Shown here one piece after another: positions 1 through 11,261 of a stretch of 64,000 nt of DNA. Position 1 is the stretch's first letter, and each line of letters opens with the position of its first letter. Origin of the DNA: Capillidium heterosporum (lineage: Eukaryota; Entomophthoromycota; Entomophthoromycetes; Entomophthorales; Capillidiaceae); NCBI GenBank assembly GCA_016630905.1, contig WBMQ01000006.1, positions 558,001 to 622,000 of the forward strand. The letters run 5' to 3'. The translations under genes and the position numbers were made by a program. The notes under the pieces were generated by a model. That model saw nothing but the letters and a program-made list of their open reading frames with translations, did no database searches and was not told the origin of the DNA.

Positions 1-1444
1 GACTGCTATTCTTGCTTCATCTTTTGGACTTTGCAAATCAATCATTTGTTATTGTTTTGAAGGATAAGATACATATATATCATCAGGTGCATTGCTATTA
101 TCAATTTAGTGTTGACCCTTATTTCGATAGTTATGACATTTAATTAATTTTCTAGTTCTATACCCTGTTTCATAAGTATGGAAAACAGTCAAGCTTTGGT
201 ATGAAATTTTGCATTGCTTTTCCGAACAGAGTATTAAATACTGCAACGGCTAATACCAGGAGCTAGGCTGAACAGGTGTATCACAACCCTACACCTTTGC
301 ATTCGTGACACTTACCCCTGATTCTTTGGAGCTCAACATGATCAATCAATTGGTAAAAGTAAAGCCGATGTGTGTTTGATCTTGATTCCACATCCAACTT
401 TATTAACGATGTCTAGAATATTTTTAATTAAAGTGATGGTAAGTGATGTCGAACAGATAAACACCGCTAAAGTACTATATTTACCTTTTCCAATTCTCGA
501 CTTATTTTTAGTTTTGGGTCGTATTATTCTGGGCCGAATATGTATCAAGGCAATTTCCGAACCTTCGTGACTTTTGCCAGAAAGTGGATCTTTTAGGTAG
601 ACTAATGTCGAATCTGGTTCGCAAAGAATTTGATGATAGTGTTTCTGTCATTAGTAAAATGAATTATAAGCTATTTTAAACTATGGTATTTACTGTGATC
701 GGTTGTCGGACTTTAGGGCAGGTTATTTCATCAAGCTGATATATGGATGCACTTTGGTTCGTATACCAATGTCGTTAAGAATAGGATTAGTGACTTTGTA
801 AAATATACTATACTGGATATAGCGGGCCTATTTTCCGTATCCTGGTTCCCGATACCTCAAATATAGATGGCTTCATAGCTTTCGACTTGATACAAACAGC
901 TTATTTTATGGTTCTGATATATTTGACTATATATCCATCAACCTTTTCATCTACAAGGCAGTTTTTTGAAGTATATTAAAGATTAGCCACAGTAAAACTG
1001 AAACCTGTTGGATTTATCCTATTTGCTTTGGCAAACTTTTCTATATATTCAGTCTTTAATGAAGTTTGGTATAGGTGCAAATAGGATATATGCTAATAAA
1101 AATTAATTTAACATTCCAGTTAGTAAGTTCAAAAGGTATGCCACTCAACCCCAGCTAATCCAAAAATTTACTGCTCTAACGTATCTGCTTCCATAATAAA
1201 CCTACACACATCTGGGGTACAGCTTGTGCTACAAAACCCAAAACTCTTGGAAAAATTTGCTCATTCCATAGAAATATGATGGAAGTAGGTTAAATCTTCG
1301 TTGAAAAGATACTCTCCACCTCTTCCATCAGATATTTTTAGATACTGGGATGTTGAATTGCCATTTTGGAAAGGTGATCAGCCTTTCAACGTAGCGTTAT
1401 CGGATTCCCATAATTTTCAAGGATGGGGTGTCAATTTGCAGTAG
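1..1444. other. intergenic, no gene recognised
   Basis: AT-rich sequence with only short open frames on both strands (longest about 70 codons, around 340-570). None has recognisable domains or convincing splice partners. The right end is the promoter region of the secreted repeat protein. Confidence 0.5.
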
Positions 1445-1451
1445 TATATAA
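1445..1451 (+). promoter_or_regulatory. TATA box (TATATAA)
   Basis: TATATAA lies about 75 bp upstream of the ATG at 1525. Several other genes in the window carry a similar TATATAA/TATAAAAG at about 40-90 bp upstream of the start, which supports a real core promoter here. Confidence 0.5.
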
Positions 1452-1524
1452 CGAACAAGTAGTATAACTTATTGCATTACCAACAGATCAATACATTTAC
1501 TAAATTTAATAACCCATCTAAACC

Positions 1525-2515
1525 ATGAAGTATATTTTCCCCATCTGCATCCTGGAAATTTCCCTTGTCTACGCCCTGCCTGGTGCATCATCTTACGGAG
1601 GCAGTTACGGCAACGGAGGTATTGCTTCGCATCCCATCGAGATCAAGAACAGCCACATCATTAAGGATTCCTACTCCACCAACGGTGATATTGAACACAA
1701 GTCGTACGGAAATGGAGGAGTTGTTCATCATGATTCGATAATCAAGCACGAGACGGGACACAAGCCAGCCTACAATATTGGTGGTGGAATCAAGCATGAC
1801 TCCAAGTACAAATCCATCAAAACTATTGATAACAATCACCACGGTAGCTCATACAATGGTGGTAGTAAAGATATCAAGACCATTCATCCTATAGTAACTG
1901 GTGGAAGCTACGGGAGCGGCGGCCATATCAAACACAAATCCAACTACGCCACCAAGGAGGTAATCCACGTCAACAATCACCACCACGGTAGCAACTACAA
2001 CGGTGGTTCCAAGATCCACAAGACCGAGCATATAAAAGTTAAGGAAGGAAGCTACGGGAATGGCGGTCATGTCGAACATAAGTCTAACTATGCTACCAAG
2101 GAAAAGATCCACATTAATAACCATCACAGGGGTTCCTACAACGGCGGTGTCAAAGAAGTCAAAACCATTCACTCTCACTCCAATGGTGGAAGCTATGGTA
2201 ACGGTGGGACACGTAATCACCAAGTCCAATTACAACACCAAGGAGAAGATCCACATTGATAATCACCACGGTACTAGCTATAACGGTGGTAACAACATCC
2301 ACAAAATCAAGCATAGCAATACCAATGGTGGAAGTTACGGAAAAGGTGACCACGTCGTAGTCAAATCCAATTACGACAACAAGGTAATTAAAGTCGACAA
2401 CAATCATGGTAGCAACTACAATGCTGGCGCCAAAGACACCAAGATTATCCACTCTGTCTCCACTGGTGGAAGCTACGGAAATGGATACGACATCATCCCC
2501 AGAAAGTCCTACTAA
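1525..2515 (+). CDS. secreted Gly/His-rich tandem-repeat protein (frame-broken)
   Basis: The ATG opens a hydrophobic N-terminus ending in a small-residue site (VYALPG), so a signal peptide is likely. The rest consists of about five imperfect repeats of roughly 45 residues plus diverged N-terminal ones. Each repeat carries GGSYGNGGH, KSNY..K..IH, (N/D)NHH and SYNGG motifs. There is no other domain; I infer an extracellular or wall-associated, possibly metal-binding, protein. The frame breaks at a GGG (2206-2208): comparison with the other repeats shows one extra G. The repeat pattern resumes in the +1 frame and runs to a stop at 2515, about 329 residues in total. AATAAA at 2653-2658 is a likely poly(A) signal. 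Function is unknown. The break is either an assembly error, a mutation near mid-gene, or a recoding site. Confidence 0.75.
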
Positions 2516-4800
2516 CTTTCGAGGTTGTTGACGATCTAATTTATAATTACTTTCTTGCCGAGCTTAGTGCTTATATTGAGAGGACTAAGGTCTAATGCCT
2601 CTAAGCGTACTGAAATCTACTATAATATCATTCACGCCTTATGAATTAATTCAATAAAATTTGTTTACCGCTTACTATATACTTAGTTTGAATGCCTTTT
2701 ACGTTTTTTGAAACTAGAGTTTGCTATTATAAGAAATTGATTAATAATTTGGTACAATCTAAATTTTCTATATCTGAGATACACGTAAATAAATCGTTCA
2801 TTGATCCATTTTTAAAGTAGTAGTTCAGCAATTAATGATCAATATTACATTATATCTAAATATGTCAACATTTTACTCATGTTCAAGTTTAAACTATAAA
2901 TCTACTTATATTAAGCTCTTCATGCCGAAATATTTACCGAAATTGAGCCTAATTATCCTATAATTATATTTGAACTTTAGCCGTGTACATCAATTTCAAA
3001 TTTGGCCTCAGTAGCCTCCAAGAAAAGCCTAGTAGACATATATGATAGGTAAAATAGGATCTAGACTTTGTAATGTTCTCCTTATGGGATATATAGCTTT
3101 CTATATTTAAGTTTAATATAGAAAGTGACAACAGAATTAAGCTCGTACTTGCCTTTGAGTTTTTTACTTCTATTAATAGGTTTTTTGGCATCTACCTTTA
3201 ATTTTCCAAAACTACGATGAAAATATATATCAGTCTTAATAAATATAATTGATAGAGGGCGTGGATAAGCTAACCTCCATATACGAATATACATTTATTG
3301 TAGGTATCAGCTAGTTCCTTCCTACCAAATTAGATATGTGATAATGAAATTTGAACAGCTCCGTATATAGCAAGGAGGTATATATATGAGATACAATGTA
3401 AAAAAGTATTAAATATAATGAACACAATAAAAAATTAACTTCAACTAAAGCTTGGATTTTGGATTAAGTATAAAAGTGATATTTGAGCCTGTCCTTATCC
3501 AACTTAGTACTAGGTACAGGTTTACAAACACAAGAAAATAAACCAATAAAATGTGGATATGGTGATAGAGAATAACAATAACTAATCTACTATATTGATA
3601 AGGACTAACCTAATATTGGACACCAGTTTGCAAGTATAAAAATATTCTTTAAAAAGTTACTTTATGTTAAAATAGATAGGCATGGTGCTTAAAGACATGT
3701 CTGTTGAAAATCGGGATGATGAGCAACATTTACTAAATGGTATTTAAAAAACCAGTTGTTAGGTGGGTTGAGAACTAGTATATACTGGATGATCCGATTT
3801 GTTTAGGCCAAGGAATCGAATGTTAAAATAGCTGAATTGCTAGTCGGATTAGGAATCCCATTTATATACAATAAAAGCCAATTATAAGATTTATAAGTTA
3901 GGTGGGTTAAGGACCAATATAGTATCGAATATTCCGGTTTATTTAAATAAAGGACTAGTACCAAAATAGTTAAAATAACAATCGGAATAGGCATCCTATT
4001 TAGAATTTTGGATTGGGAACTCAAAGGAACTATATATTTACTAAATAGGGCAACAAATGAAATTCCTTAAAACATGTTCAAATATAAGAACCCAAGTTAA
4101 TTTGAATACAGTAAATGCATGGTTTGAAATACCGTTGGCTTAAACTATGTAGCTATATGGATGATGTTTACTAATAGCTTGAAACCTTTATTGTGATATA
4201 TCGATAGACCTAATTGAATTGGGTTTAGATTAATAATATCAAATTTCTGAGTGAATACAATTATTTTTGTTAGTAAAATTTAGTACTATAATGCTTTCTG
4301 AACGCAGCTAATAACTTTACTAAAAGTTGATTATTTGAAATTCCACCACATTTAATTCTCTACCTATAAATTAACAATTATTAAAATTTTATCTGCCACA
4401 TAGATAATCCGATTGATTTTTGAAAATAAATAGCAACCTGTATCTTCGTTAGGAAGTCGCCATACTCATCCTAAGCAGAGCCTAATGCTCGGTTTGTGGA
4501 TATCTTAAGATAAATAAAAGGTTAAGACAATGCGAATCTAGTTGGAAATTCAGCTACCCGGCTGAGTATCTACTGTTTTCATAGATACGAGTACCTATCA
4601 GTATATAATATACTTTGGATTCTAGCAGTTTAGGGGCCTTTCGTTCAAACTATTACTCTTAAGAACTAAAAACGATTTACCATTGGGTACAAAACATATG
4701 TAGATAGTTCTATTTTATTATTTTGCAACATATATTTTTATTTGTTTTCAACCTTGAGCACATACTCTATCCTACATAAAACTTTTCATTGTAACTCTAA
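2516..4800. other. intergenic with poly(A) signal and a duplicated segment
   Basis: AT-rich. It holds AATAAA at 2653-2658 for the upstream gene and a two-copy direct repeat at about 3758-4012. Only short, compositionally AT-driven open frames are present, and no gene is recognised. Confidence 0.5.
3758..4012 (+). repeat. two-copy direct tandem repeat, ~139 bp period
   Basis: The segment starting GTTAGGTGGGTT at 3758 recurs at 3897. Both copies continue in parallel through a CGG(A/T)TTAGG / CGGAATAGGCATCC-like end, with many substitutions. This is an old local duplication and is non-coding as far as I can see. Confidence 0.6.
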
Positions 4801-5970
4801 TTACACGGTAAGCTTGAAATCATCCCAACCATCTATAAAAATAGCAGTAAGTAAAGCACATAAATATAAAGCTACCTTCGGTAATATCCAACCAAAACTT
4901 TATCAGCGTCAAACTGGACAACACCAGCAATGGTACACTTAGGACTTGCCCATCCAAAATTCTATTGGAGATAGTGCATACTTTATCGTTGGCGAAGATC
5001 AGAATAACGTAGCTTGAAGTTATTAAAGCTATTGATAGCATCAAGTAAACTAAAGGTAGATTTAATAGGTGGAATTTTAAATGTACTGTTTTACCTATTG
5101 GTTTCCGAGCCGACAACGATCTAAAAACCAAAAGCAACTGAGTCAAAGTGAAGATGGAGACGAACATTATAGGACATATTATGTACAAAATGTACAATGG
5201 TTGATCGACCATGGAGTTGAAGGATTTAATAGTTTGGTTGTAGAGGTAGGTTTGTCCTTTGCTTATATTAAATAAAGTTAAACTAGTTATTGATATTGTG
5301 ATTATCAGCATCAGTATCTAAATAATAAATCAAAAAGGTTTAGTATATTTGCTCAACAAACAAGGTTACCATAATAGATTTCTTGGATCCATCTCTCCAA
5401 ATTTGAAAACCTAAAAGACATTAGCATTGGTTGCCTATATATCATTGCTGATAGTTACCTGTCAGTCCACTGAACATCAGAGCTAAAAATGTAGAGAAAA
5501 ATAAGGCCAGTTCGAACGATACTAAGTTCTAAATGAAAAATACATAAATAAATATATTTAAAATTTTCTTACCAAAAGTACTAAAGAATCTTTGATAATC
5601 AAATTGGATTTGACAACCATATCCACCATCAAATACAATATCAACAGGACAAACACGATTAAAATTTCACATCGACCTACTGCAGCTTCCCTCTTATATA
5701 TCTTGGTTAACGTCACATATATCAGTAGCAAAACAGATAGGATAGAAACTATTATATTAGCTATATAAAAAGATTAATATTATGCAATATAAAGTTTAGC
5801 GGGTAAGTACCTATGTTAACTTTATCAACTACACATTCGGGTAGCAGAGCTGGCGGAAAAAGCTGGCACACCAACAAATTGCTTTTCATACATAGATCGC
5901 CAAATTGGAAGGGTTGGTTCAAACTTTCGTTGATCGGACTTGCCGAAGTTCTATTATTCAAGTTGGACAT
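4801..5970 (-). CDS. CHS7: Chs7-family chitin synthase export chaperone
   Basis: The spliced model on the minus strand is 5811-5970, 5573-5760, 5459-5528, 5370-5410, 5095-5317, 4876-5049 and 4801-4832. All phases agree and give 295 residues. Chs7 hallmarks in order: FGDLC near the N-terminus followed by a CQLF-type Cys, then several membrane helices, an AAVGRCEI motif after helix 1, a GFQIWRDG motif after helix 3, an R(K)PI motif, DKVC...LDGQ, and KFW.DITED near the C-terminus. Family members are multi-pass ER membrane proteins needed for chitin synthase to leave the ER; this role is by homology. The start at 5970 is the first ATG in exon 1. The intron at 5050-5094 is 45 nt and stop-free, so it could be retained without breaking the frame; removing it gives the better family length between RKPI and DKVC. 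Introns are 43-52 nt. Confidence 0.85.
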
Positions 5971-7382
5971 TGAGGCTTGAAATATTGTTATAATCACTAA
6001 TCTATAGTTTTAACTCTTTTGTTATGGTACAAGTAATGTAGATATCGAATCTCTATAGCCTTCTTTGATAAAGGATAGTTATGTGTCGTAAAAGTAGAGT
6101 GTCGCGTCGTCTTCAGCTATTAAAAATATAGAGAGGTATATGAAGCACTTTTGCTTTTGCTTTATCGTACATTGTTGTGTCTTTAATGTCAGCTATATAT
6201 CAATTTTTAAGTTGCCAACGGTACTAATAAACTTCAATAATAAATCTTAATGAATAGGTTGGAATCCACATGGCAGGTTAACTTAATACGCTACCAAGTT
6301 GATTTCTATAAATTTAGATGGTTGGAAAAACTATTTCTTACCCTATCGAACTTGGGTTCTGCCTTCATTTGGTCATACTATTGGGTTAACTTTTGTTTAG
6401 GTGATAAGTTTATGATGGATCCAAGTTTATAAAATTTTAACGTCAGTCTGGGGTATTAGAGAAACCATCGATTATTTGTACCGATAGAATAAGTTTTTAA
6501 AGGCGAATAGCGTACATGTGTGCCTACATTTGAAAAGGTTAGCATACTAGTAGTTTTAAGAGAGATAGCTAGGTCTAAGTTAGTTTTCTAGTATTTGTTT
6601 TGAAGCTTTTATATATGTAGAGAACTCGAACATTTAATTTCTTTTAAAACATGATCGCGGGCTAACAGAACAAGCCCTACTATAAAGCTATGCTATAGAG
6701 AAGCTATGTCTACGGTATAATGGGTGTTGAATAAATATATATTAAATTATGTAGGTGTGCTTTTATTTTCACTACAAAGGATATTACTGAAACAATATGA
6801 GAGATATATATTCAACAATATTAATCAATAGTAAACCAGTAGTATAAATCTTCAAAATTTGAACTGTGCTGTTAAGTAGAGCATACTGCTTGAGTCCAAG
6901 GTAAGATTCTAAACCCACTTTTTATGGGATGATGACCGATTTACTTCTACAAACTAAGTTTAGAATTAGGTGAAATGATATAGAGGCCCCATGTTTCCAG
7001 ACTTGAAATCCATAGCACCTGAGATGAGGAATATCGCTCTAGATAATTTGATAAAGGAATTATCCCATTTATAAAATCTCACAAGTGAAGGTAAATGATA
7101 TCTAAAGCAATGTGTATAAAGCTTTGACGATTAAAATTGTAGCTGTAAAAGCAACCAAAATCTAATATAGAAAGGGCACCGTTACTAGTTTTAAATTTTA
7201 CAACTATAACAAGAGATCCTAAAATATTACAATCAAAGAAGCCTTTCTAAAAAAACATATATATAAGGTAGCTTGAACTGTAAAAGCTAAGTTAATTTGA
7301 AATTTTCAAGCATATATATTTCCTCAATCAAAACTTATACTATGTATACACCAGTCCCATTTGAATAGGGTAACCTTAACAC
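5971..7382. other. intergenic, no gene recognised
   Basis: Contains the putative Chs7 promoter on the left. An isolated ATG open frame at 6250-6432 (60 codons, hydrophobic and aromatic) could be an exon remnant, but I find no partner exons. Confidence 0.4.
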
Positions 7383-8849
7383 TTAAATGATAGTGGCCTT
7401 GAGCCTCCTACCTGCGAACCACCTCTGATCCAACGTATCTTTAGCTTTTACCGCCTCTATCATATCCAAAATATCAAAATCTCGCCCACATTTAAAAAGT
7501 TACCTTTGGAGTTGGCGAACGTAACTTTGATGGAGATAGGGTCTTCAGCCTTGACCTCCAACTTCTCGACCTTGCCGAACTTTTGGCACTCTACCCGAAA
7601 CTCGGTTTCCAACGAGCTATCCAGTTCATCCAACGGACATATGTTTTCAATGTGGAGGACCCTCTGTACCTTTTATTCAAAAATAGCTTAGTTGGGATAA
7701 AAGTTGGAAAAAAATACGTCGTCAGGACGGGCCAACAGCTGCATGATAGCTTGACGTTGGGAACTGGATTTTATAGTCAAAGATTCCTCCTGCTTGTCCA
7801 AGGAATCGTCGTCTCGGGGATCACCTAAATGCACTTGAATGAATATATACTACAATTAAAGTTTTGAATGGTACCTTCCCACTTGAGGCCAAGTTCCTTA
7901 GCTTTAGCTGCCAGTTCAGGGGGTAAGGTGACACTAGGCTTGACGATGGGAGCACTCGTTATTGTGGAAGTTACTATGGGCCCCCCAACAACTGCTGGAC
8001 CTATACGTAGGGACTGGCCTCCAAGTTCGAAGCCGTTCATCGCTTGGATAGCGGTTAGGCAAGCCGACTTTTCTTTGAACTCGATAAACCTAATTATAAG
8101 TTTAGCTAATTGCTATCGGTTTTAATAAGTAGATTACCCATAGCCTTTGTGTAAGCCGGTCAATTTGTCACTGACTAGAACACAGTTGGTTATTTCACCG
8201 AACGGTTCGAAGATGTCAAAGATGTGCTTGGAGGTTAGGTTAAGGTTAACATTGCTGACATACAGCCGTGTTTTGGGTGGGTCCAACTTGGCTATAAAAC
8301 TAAATTAATATAGCTTTACTATTTAGAACTAACCTGCTTCCAACGCAGCAGAAAAATTGTTGGGTCTGCCTAGCTTCAATTGCCTTTTGATAAAAAATAT
8401 AAACAAAAATTTTCAAATTATTGATTACCTGCCACCTAGTTCACTTCCATTCATACTGTTGACGGCAAGTTGAGCAGCCTCAGGAGTTTCAAAGTCAATG
8501 AACCCGTAGCCTTTGTGACGCCCCGTACTGAAGTCCATGCTCAAGTTGACATTACGTACCGTACCAAACTGGCTGAAGGCAGTCTTTATGTGCTGATCAT
8601 TCAGCTCGAAGTTTACACTACCTACGTAGATCCGAGATAGTACTGATAACAATCGAAGGTCTGGGTAGGGATCTACTATTGTAGTCTTACTCTTGTAGAC
8701 AGCATTTATCGCTTGGATCTTATTACGTGCTAGGCTAAGTAGGTCGAGCTGATGAGTCGATAGTTTGTCGCTAATATCTTAGCTAGTTCATTAGTATAGC
8801 TTGAAGTTTGTTCTTTACCTTGTTGAGGTTGCTCTTGAATGTCATTCAT
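7383..8849 (-). CDS. PUF60/poly(U)-binding splicing factor-like protein (RRM-RRM-UHM)
   Basis: Eight exons: 8819-8849, 8429-8777, 8334-8383, 8138-8291, 7875-8089, 7718-7824, 7504-7669 and 7383-7456. All junction phases agree and give 381 residues. A short Gln-rich N-terminus leads into a helical stretch, then RRM1 (about residues 59-133, RIYVGSVNFEL ... KGYGFIDF) with an LGGR..KLGRPNN linker. RRM2 follows (RLYVSNVNLNL ... HKGYGFIEF), then a C-terminal U2AF-homology motif whose RWFAGRRL matches the RWFGGR of PUF60. PUF60-type proteins bind polypyrimidine tracts and help U2 snRNP recognise 3' splice sites in the nucleus. Introns are 41-50 nt. Intron 1 (8778-8818) contains TACTAAT, a perfect branch-site consensus, and its acceptor choice decides the frame. 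It is divergent from the Prp40-like gene. Confidence 0.88.
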
Positions 8850-9208
8850 CTGTCCTTCGTTTCGTAAGCTTGTTTGTTTTCAATCTATTCAATTGTCGAT
8901 TTTTCTTTATACTCACTTTTGTGATTTTATCACTTTGATGGATTTAAAACAAAGCAACCAGAAAAGTTTGGTTAATCAATTTGCCTATAATAAGCTGCTT
9001 ATTTCAGTAGAAATTGGCTCATAAATATTGATTAAATGTACTTACTTAAAAAGCTTTATTGGCACGCTTGGCTCTATGGAGAAAATCGGAGAATATAGGC
9101 CAATTAGAGCATCGTATTTTTTCATTAGGCTTATCCTTCAGTTTTTAGATGCTAACTTCAATAGCAAAAAGCTATCTATGAATTCCAAGCACCTGTAAAG
9201 CTTTTACA
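8850..9208. promoter_or_regulatory. shared divergent promoter of two splicing-factor genes
   Basis: 359 bp separates the start codons of the PUF60-like gene (minus) and the Prp40-like gene (plus). It holds no convincing coding sequence. A bidirectional promoter is inferred from layout only. Confidence 0.45.
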
Positions 9209-10312
9209 ATGCAGGCCAACCACTACAAGAGGATCCAACGACTTTACCTACCTGACTCAACTGAAGTACCAATTCAAGAACTGAAGTACGACCAGATTAA
9301 AGTTTTAACTTATTACCAAAATCTGTCTAGCTTGGAAACTTTTTGGGAACTACCAACCGATGGTTTAATTTTTAAAGATGAGGATGAGAGTTTACCCAAC
9401 TTGATAGAAGATAGGTCGATACAATCGTAAATTTATATTTTATCGTTTTAAGGTTGATTTTTAATTTTAGAGTTGATATAGAAGGAAGGAGTTGGCGCAA
9501 AGTTTCTACAGAGAAGGGATACCAATTCTATTACCACCCAGTTCTTAACGAAAGTAAGTGGGAATTACCTACTGAAGATGTAGACAATTATATTACCAAC
9601 AAGAGTATAGTTGAAGAGATGAAACCTAATCAAGAAACTACCGAGTAACTTTCACTTTAATATTTATTTTTAATAAATTAGAATGACCGAGGAGGATATC
9701 TACTACCAGCTACAACTTCAAACTCAGGAAGTCGAGTACGAGGAGGAGGAGTATATAGAACTTGAAGAGGAAGAAGTTTACGACAAAGAAACTATTATCG
9801 AAAGGTTTAAAGTAAATTTAGCTTTACACTTTTAAATTGTTAATTTTAACCCATTTTACTTAGAAATTACTTGAAGAGATAGCAGTAACTCCGATTGATG
9901 TTTGGGACAAGACAAGAGATAAAATTAAGCACGATAAAAGATATTTAGGTAAAGGCAAAAATATGTACAAAGTCTAACAATGCCCATTTATATATTTAGA
10001 TGTAGGTAGTGACAAAGAATGTAACAAAATATTCAACCAATACTGTAAGCAAATTACCAAAACAAAGCCTACGGTTAATCCACCTAAACATGTACCTTAT
10101 TATTGTCCTTGAATTACCAACCTAACATCCTTTTACTTTTCTTTAATATATAGGAAGCCATCGAAAAGTTCAAGAGCTTATTGGAGAAGAACTGTAAAGC
10201 TAGTACCGACTGGAACATCTTCAATCGAAAATTCTTTAATGACCCAGTGACCAAACTTCTCAACTACAAGGAGCGTCACAATTTGTTTTTGGAGTACCAG
10301 CAGAACTTGTAA
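9209..10312 (+). CDS. PRP40: Prp40-like splicing factor with WW and FF domains (short)
   Basis: Exons 9209-9426, 9471-9644, 9682-9811, 9864-9948, 10000-10091 and 10154-10312 are phase-consistent and encode 285 residues. There is a degenerate WW domain (YYQNLSSLETFWELP), and a second, good WW (SWRKVSTEKGYQFYYHP ... KWELP). A very acidic Glu-rich linker follows, then two FF domains: FKKLLEE...VTPIDVWDK...DKRYL and FKSLLEKN...WNIFNRKF...RHNLFLEY. Prp40 bridges the 5' and 3' splice sites through U1 snRNP. Known homologs usually have more FF domains (about four to six), so this copy is short. The final codons read CAGAACTTG|TAAGT, which also looks like a GTAAGT donor, so a further 3' exon is possible; none was identified downstream. 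Introns are 37-62 nt. Confidence 0.8.
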
Positions 10313-11261
10313 GTTTATTTGATAGCTTTTATTAAAGGAAAAGTATCACGACCTATAGTAGAAGTGAATTTAAAGTTCGTATTATATACTGTATATTTTA
10401 AACTTATTAAGGCACTACTAAAGTGAACTTTTGCTTTTGATTTTTCTACGCTTATAAGCTATTTTTTAAGAAAATATATACCCTACTGAATGAAGGTTAG
10501 TAATTGGTTATTAGAAAGTATCTTTATTATTATTTTCCGTTTATATTCTAAAATGTGCTTTTAATACATAGGTATTGAAATATGAACAATACGGAGATGA
10601 CCACGTAGTAATCGAAGTTCACATTAAGCTGATAGATACCGACAGAACGATGAGATATCAAAATATATTTTTACAAAGAATTTATGATATACTTGATAAA
10701 GGCACTTACAGCATAGCAAATTTCCAATCATGTTATTTCACATAGCGAACTGTTGTCCACACAAATATAATTTTTCTGTCTATATGCTAAAAATTGATAT
10801 CCGACAATCTGTGGATTGATTGAGGATGCTCTATTTTGGATCGTTTCACAAAGCACCGTAAGTACTCAATCTTGCTTTATTGACTGGATAAATGTTCTCT
10901 TCTCTCGATTTTTATACTTTCAACCACGCTTCAAAAGATATCTTAGTTAAGCCACTTTTGTCAAACTATCTAATAAGAACTCCAGATTGTTCAGATCTAG
11001 GGATACAACTGTGTTTTGAGCCTAGTATATCCAACTCGAATTTATCTTGTCAACTTGAAAGAAAGCCATAGCCGATCCAGCCTTCAGTACCTTATCAAAT
11101 CCAAAACTATTGAGATCTATCATCGCCAGTTGAAGGTAGTACAATCCAACTTATTAAAACTTCATCACAACTCTTTCCAGCCACATATATACTAAACCAC
11201 GTCAATATATATACTTAGCCTTTAAATCCTACAATTAAATCCAAATTTATTATTAAAAAGA
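10313..11261. other. intergenic, no gene recognised
   Basis: AT-rich. It separates the 3' ends of the convergent Prp40-like and SulP genes. It could hide an extra 3' exon of the Prp40-like gene, but none is recognisable. Confidence 0.45.

Noticed and set aside
1588-2452. Val/Ile-rich minus-strand ORFs opposite the repeat protein
   Set aside because: Repeat-generated antisense frames; the plus strand has ATG, signal peptide, TATA and poly(A) signal.
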